From NCBI GenBank assembly GCA_021298975.1, contig JAJTGC010000010.1, forward strand, positions 1 to 64,000: 64,000 nt of DNA, written 5' to 3'. Origin of the DNA: Oxalobacteraceae bacterium. Its GTDB lineage: Bacteria > Pseudomonadota > Gammaproteobacteria > Burkholderiales > Burkholderiaceae_D. Both the position numbers and the translations under genes were made by a program. Positions 61,621 through 64,000 of the stretch are shown in pieces. Numbering within the stretch: the stretch's first letter is position 1; the number at the start of each line of letters is the position of its first letter. A model generated the notes under the pieces. The model did not search any database. It was given only the letters and a program-made list of their open reading frames with translations, and was not told the origin of the DNA.

Positions 61621-62196
61621 TTATTCGGCAGCCGGTGGATCTTCGGCTTTCTTTTCTGCTTCAGGCGCGGGGGCCGCTGCAGGCTCTGCTTTTTTCTCTG
61701 CAGGTGCTGCCGCATCGCTGCCGCGCAACTGCTTGAGTCCGTCGGTGTTGCCAACAACGCTGGCCAGCAAACCGCCGAGCTCGTCATTGCCATCCAGCTT
61801 GGCGAGCAGGTCACGAAGTTCCAGCCTGGCTTCGAGCAGCTTTTGCAGTCGGGGCACTTGCTGCACCACGGCTTCGGGATGAAAGTCGGCAAACTGTTTG
61901 AAGTTGAGTTCAATCTTCAGGTTGCCATCGCCCTTCATGGTGTCCGGTACGCTCATGTCGAGGCGGGGCGCTATCTTGGTCATGATTTCGTCGAAATTGT
62001 CGCGGTCGATCTCGACGAAGCGGCGGTCCTTCATCTTGGGTGGCGCCGAAGCCGGCTTGCCCATCAGGTCAGCCATGACGCCCACCACCAGCGGCAACTC
62101 ACGCTTTTCCATGGCGTCGCCGATTTCCACGTCATAAGTAATTTGAACTCGGGGTGGCCGGTTACGCCCCACCCATTTCTGCAAGCTGTCAGCCAT
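61621..62196 (-). CDS. tssB: T6SS sheath small subunit TssB (VipA)
   Basis: 191 residues: RPPRVQITYDVEIGDAMEKRELPLVVGVMADLMGKP at the start, DRRFVEIDRDNFDEIMTKIAPRLDM next, and RDLLAKLDGNDELGGLLASVVGN near 150. The C-terminal 35 residues are Ala/Glu/Lys-rich and likely disordered. A GGAGG site precedes ATG 62196. First structural gene of the T6SS operon. Confidence 0.95.
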   Translation of the reverse strand: MADSLQKWVGRNRPPRVQITYDVEIGDAMEKRELPLVVGVMADLMGKPASAPPKMKDRRFVEIDRDNFDEIMTKIAPRLDMSVPDTMKGDGNLKIELNFKQFADFHPEAVVQQVPRLQKLLEARLELRDLLAKLDGNDELGGLLASVVGNTDGLKQLRGSDAAAPAEKKAEPAAAPAPEAEKKAEDPPAAE

Positions 62197-62267
62197 GGCT
62201 CTCTACCTCCAGGAAATCTTCAGTTTTTACGGCCCTTTGTGGGACGTCGTGTTGGTGCTTTCGGGCA

Positions 62268-62296
62268 ATACTAACAATACTTTAGTATGACATCAA
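62268..62296 (-). promoter_or_regulatory. Candidate promoter of the T6SS operon with embedded motif
   Basis: On the minus strand TTGATG (62296-62291) and TAGTAT (62273-62268) are exactly 17 bases apart, about 70 bases before the tssB start. The spacer contains TCATACTAAAGTAT (62290-62277), a sequence found again with one mismatch at 62989-63002 in the divergent region beyond the next gene. The gap 62197-62324 holds no gene. Confidence 0.45.
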
Positions 62297-62324
62297 GCAA
62301 AAATATTAATTTTGGGCAATTTAT

Positions 62325-62954
62325 TTATCGCAGCTTGTTGAGTAGCTTGTCCGCCATCACCGCCGCCAGCTGACTGCGCAGCCGTGTCACTGACAGTCGC
62401 TCCTGTTCTATCCGAGCCGCATCCTGAATCTGGTCGATCACCCGGGTTTTGGCCTTGTCGATGGCATGTTGGGTCATCTGTAACTCTGCCCGCAGCTGCT
62501 CGCGTCGATCAACCTTTTCCGCCAGATCGCGCAGGGAATCGGTAATACTGTGCCACGGACTGGCACCACCATCGGCTGCGCCCTCGTCGAGTTGCGAGAA
62601 CAACTGATTCAGACTTTCACCCAGTTCAGTGAGTGTTTCTGCGGGATGTGGCTGACCATGGTCGGTGCCCATCGAAGAAATGGCCCGGTCCACCAGCAAA
62701 TTGGTTTCGGCCACCCGACGCGCAAGATCACCCAGCCCGGGTGGGAGTCTGCCGAACGGGAGATCCTCACCGGTTCCGGCGCCGGCATCAAGGCGCGAAC
62801 TGCTCGGTGTACCGACGCGCGGCGTTGATGCCGCCGGCCCGTGAAATGCGCGGCCGAACGGATTGCCACCCGTATCGGAGCGCCGGTCTTCCGGCGGCTC
62901 GCCTCCCCATCCGTCGCTGGACGCGCCGTGCGGCTGGTGCGGTGGCTTCTGCAT
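62325..62954 (-). CDS. Unrecognised 209-residue protein ahead of tssB
   Basis: Residues 1-90 are Pro/Gly/Ser-rich and look disordered; residues 80-209 are helical (LARRVAETNLLVDRAISSM, LTELGESLNQLFSQLDEG) and end in a long coiled-coil-like stretch (LAEKVDRREQLRAELQMTQHAIDKAKTRVIDQIQDAARIEQERL). No signal peptide or membrane segment, and no family recognised. GGAG lies nine bases before ATG 62954. It is 128 bases from tssB and may have its own promoter. Candidate scaffold, regulator or secreted substrate of the T6SS. Confidence 0.75.
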   Translation of the reverse strand: MQKPPHQPHGASSDGWGGEPPEDRRSDTGGNPFGRAFHGPAASTPRVGTPSSSRLDAGAGTGEDLPFGRLPPGLGDLARRVAETNLLVDRAISSMGTDHGQPHPAETLTELGESLNQLFSQLDEGAADGGASPWHSITDSLRDLAEKVDRREQLRAELQMTQHAIDKAKTRVIDQIQDAARIEQERLSVTRLRSQLAAVMADKLLNKLR

Positions 62955-62988
62955 GGGTTTGATTGCTCCTTTGGCTACGCTTTTGGTA

Positions 62989-63005
62989 TCACACTAAAGT
63001 ATAAT
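62989..63005 (+). promoter_or_regulatory. Shared motif and candidate -10 box before the histidine kinase
   Basis: TCACACTAAAGTAT at 62989-63002 matches 13 of 14 bases of the motif in the tssB control region. It runs into a perfect TATAAT at 63000-63005 on the plus strand. No good -35 box lies 16-18 bases upstream, which would suit an activator-dependent promoter. It lies between divergent genes and may serve either. Confidence 0.4.
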
Positions 63006-63149
63006 ACAACGCATATCCCTCAAGAAATATTTCGATGCAAAAATTTTTTCGGATCAGGTTTCCCGAGCGCGTCCGATGGCAGGAGCCTGGGCGATGATCG
63101 TTTTCTCACCGCGCTGCTCTTATCGCATGCATCGTTGCAGGACATCGCC

Positions 63150-64000
63150 ATGATGACGGCCGCGTGGTGGATGGCGGCTGTCCTGATGGTGGGTGGCCTG
63201 CTGAGCCTGATCGTGGGATGGCAGCGTCGGCGTGGGCGCGATCGTGTCACACGGGCGCGTATCGACGACCGGCTGCAGGAACTGGCAAGGCGTCGTGCAG
63301 AATTACGTGATCTCGAGGCAGATCGTTCCCGTTTCCTCGCTGCGTTCAGCCATGATCTGAAGCAGCCGATGCAGGCGGTCAATCTCTATCTGGGCAGTAT
63401 CCAGCGAAGTCTCGCGACTGCGGCCATGGCATCGGATGAACGCGCGCGATCGACCGAGAGCCTGTTACGTCTGCAGCAGAGCATAGGCTACATGAATGAT
63501 GTGTTCGACAGCGTACTCGATATCAGTCGCCTGGACAGTGGTGCACTGGAAGTCAGGATGGAGCGTGTGCACGCCGGGTCGTTTTGCGAGCGTGTGCTGG
63601 CGCAGCATCAGCGGATGGCCGATGATCTTGGCTTGGTGCTGGAGCTGCGGGGTGCCGAGTTGTCCCAATTGGCACTGAAGACCGATCCGCGTTTGCTGGA
63701 ACGTATCCTGCGAAATTTCATCAGCAATGCCATGCGATACACCAAGCGCGGTGGGCTGCGGCTGCGTATCTCCCAGCGTGGCGCGTTGTGCCGTATTGCC
63801 ATTGCCGATACGGGCTCGGGCATTGCCGCACCCTTGCGTAAAAAGATTTTTGATGAGTTCACGCGGGGCGATGCTGCTGCAATGGCGGCGCAGGGCGTGG
63901 GTCTGGGGCTGGCGATTGCGCGGCGACTGGCGGCACGCATTGGCGGTCGCATTCTGTTGAGCAGCCATGTGGGCTTGGGGTCGGTATTCGCCATTGAGCT
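63150..64000 (+). CDS. Sensor histidine kinase (partial, runs off the right edge)
   Basis: From ATG 63150 the frame is open to the window end (283+ residues). One membrane segment (WWMAAVLMVGGLLSLIVGW), a coiled stretch (RLQELARRRAELRDLEADRSRF), then H-box AFSHDLKQPMQAVNLYL with the phospho-accepting His near residue 68, N-box RNFISNAMRYT, G1 IADTGSGI and G2 GVGLGLAIARRLA. The subtype with HDLKQPxQA often ends in a receiver domain, beyond the window. In-frame sequence upstream (63093-63149) also looks coding, and a start at ATG 63035 would join it by a one-base shift, so the N-terminus may be frameshifted. Divergent from the T6SS operon, it could regulate it. Confidence 0.85.
   Translation, partial: MMTAAWWMAAVLMVGGLLSLIVGWQRRRGRDRVTRARIDDRLQELARRRAELRDLEADRSRFLAAFSHDLKQPMQAVNLYLGSIQRSLATAAMASDERARSTESLLRLQQSIGYMNDVFDSVLDISRLDSGALEVRMERVHAGSFCERVLAQHQRMADDLGLVLELRGAELSQLALKTDPRLLERILRNFISNAMRYTKRGGLRLRISQRGALCRIAIADTGSGIAAPLRKKIFDEFTRGDAAAMAAQGVGLGLAIARRLAARIGGRILLSSHVGLGSVFAIE

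Noticed and set aside
1..64000. CRISPR arrays, tRNA/rRNA genes, insertion sequences or prophage
   Set aside because: No regularly spaced repeats, cloverleaf or rRNA sequence, transposase or phage structural gene was seen; the phage-like proteins at 51-62 kb are T6SS components.

Overview
The window looks like a chromosomal segment of a Gram-negative proteobacterium, most likely a betaproteobacterium related to the Burkholderiales. This rests on gene content (two Liv-type ABC systems, CaiB/BaiF CoA-transferases, Tat-exported enzymes, a complete type VI secretion system with a TssJ lipoprotein, an E. coli-like LexA box) and on the style of the proteins. It is inference; there is no rRNA or tRNA in the window to confirm it. 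No CRISPR array, insertion sequence or prophage was seen.

Layout. (1) 1-4.7 kb is a mixed accessory stretch: a frameshifted caspase-like pseudogene and a small exported cupin in AT-rich DNA, a Phd/ParE toxin-antitoxin pair with a readable promoter and palindrome, a Fic protein with a perfect 14-bp inverted repeat at its 5' end, and an old-yellow-enzyme oxidoreductase. (2) 4.7-20.1 kb is one compact minus-strand operon of thirteen genes. It reads as a nicotinamide/nicotinate uptake and reductive degradation system: molybdenum hydroxylase (FAD subunit plus fused FeS/Mo subunit), 6-hydroxynicotinate reductase, UPF0280 (ApbE-like) protein, two DUF1185 paralogues, a Liv-type ABC importer with fused LivH-LivM permease, a Tat-exported nicotinamidase-like enzyme, enamidase, and a CaiB/BaiF CoA-transferase. 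The first three enzymes match the upper part of the Eubacterium barkeri nicotinate pathway; the lower part of that pathway is absent. (3) 20.5-24 kb holds a divergent Tat-exported serine hydrolase, a DUF4174 protein, a UmuD-like protein with degenerate catalytic residues behind a LexA box, and an Adhesin_E-like protein.

(4) 24.4-32.1 kb, plus strand: a second Liv ABC importer (H, M, G, F), a long-chain-type acyl-CoA synthetase, its binding protein and a nitronate monooxygenase, closed by a terminator. (5) 32.1-40.3 kb, minus strand: a ten-gene CoA-thioester degradation operon (SCP2-type thiolase, paired MaoC hot-dog proteins, SDR, AMACR-type racemase, two crotonases, acyl-CoA dehydrogenase, GST, DsbA-type isomerase). 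Together (4) and (5) suggest import, activation and beta-oxidation of a branched, isoprenoid or steroid-like acid. An aldolase-II family gene and a SYLF-domain gene follow. (6) 42.4-63 kb, minus strand: a complete T6SS operon (tssB-C-hcp-E-F-G-clpV-vgrG, three accessory genes, tssJ-K-L-M-A) preceded by an unknown 209-residue protein. A divergent sensor histidine kinase runs off the right end.

Apart from the histidine kinase and the C-terminal winged helix of the Fic protein, no recognisable transcription regulator gene lies in these 64 kb, so the two catabolic operons must be regulated from elsewhere or by unrecognised proteins.
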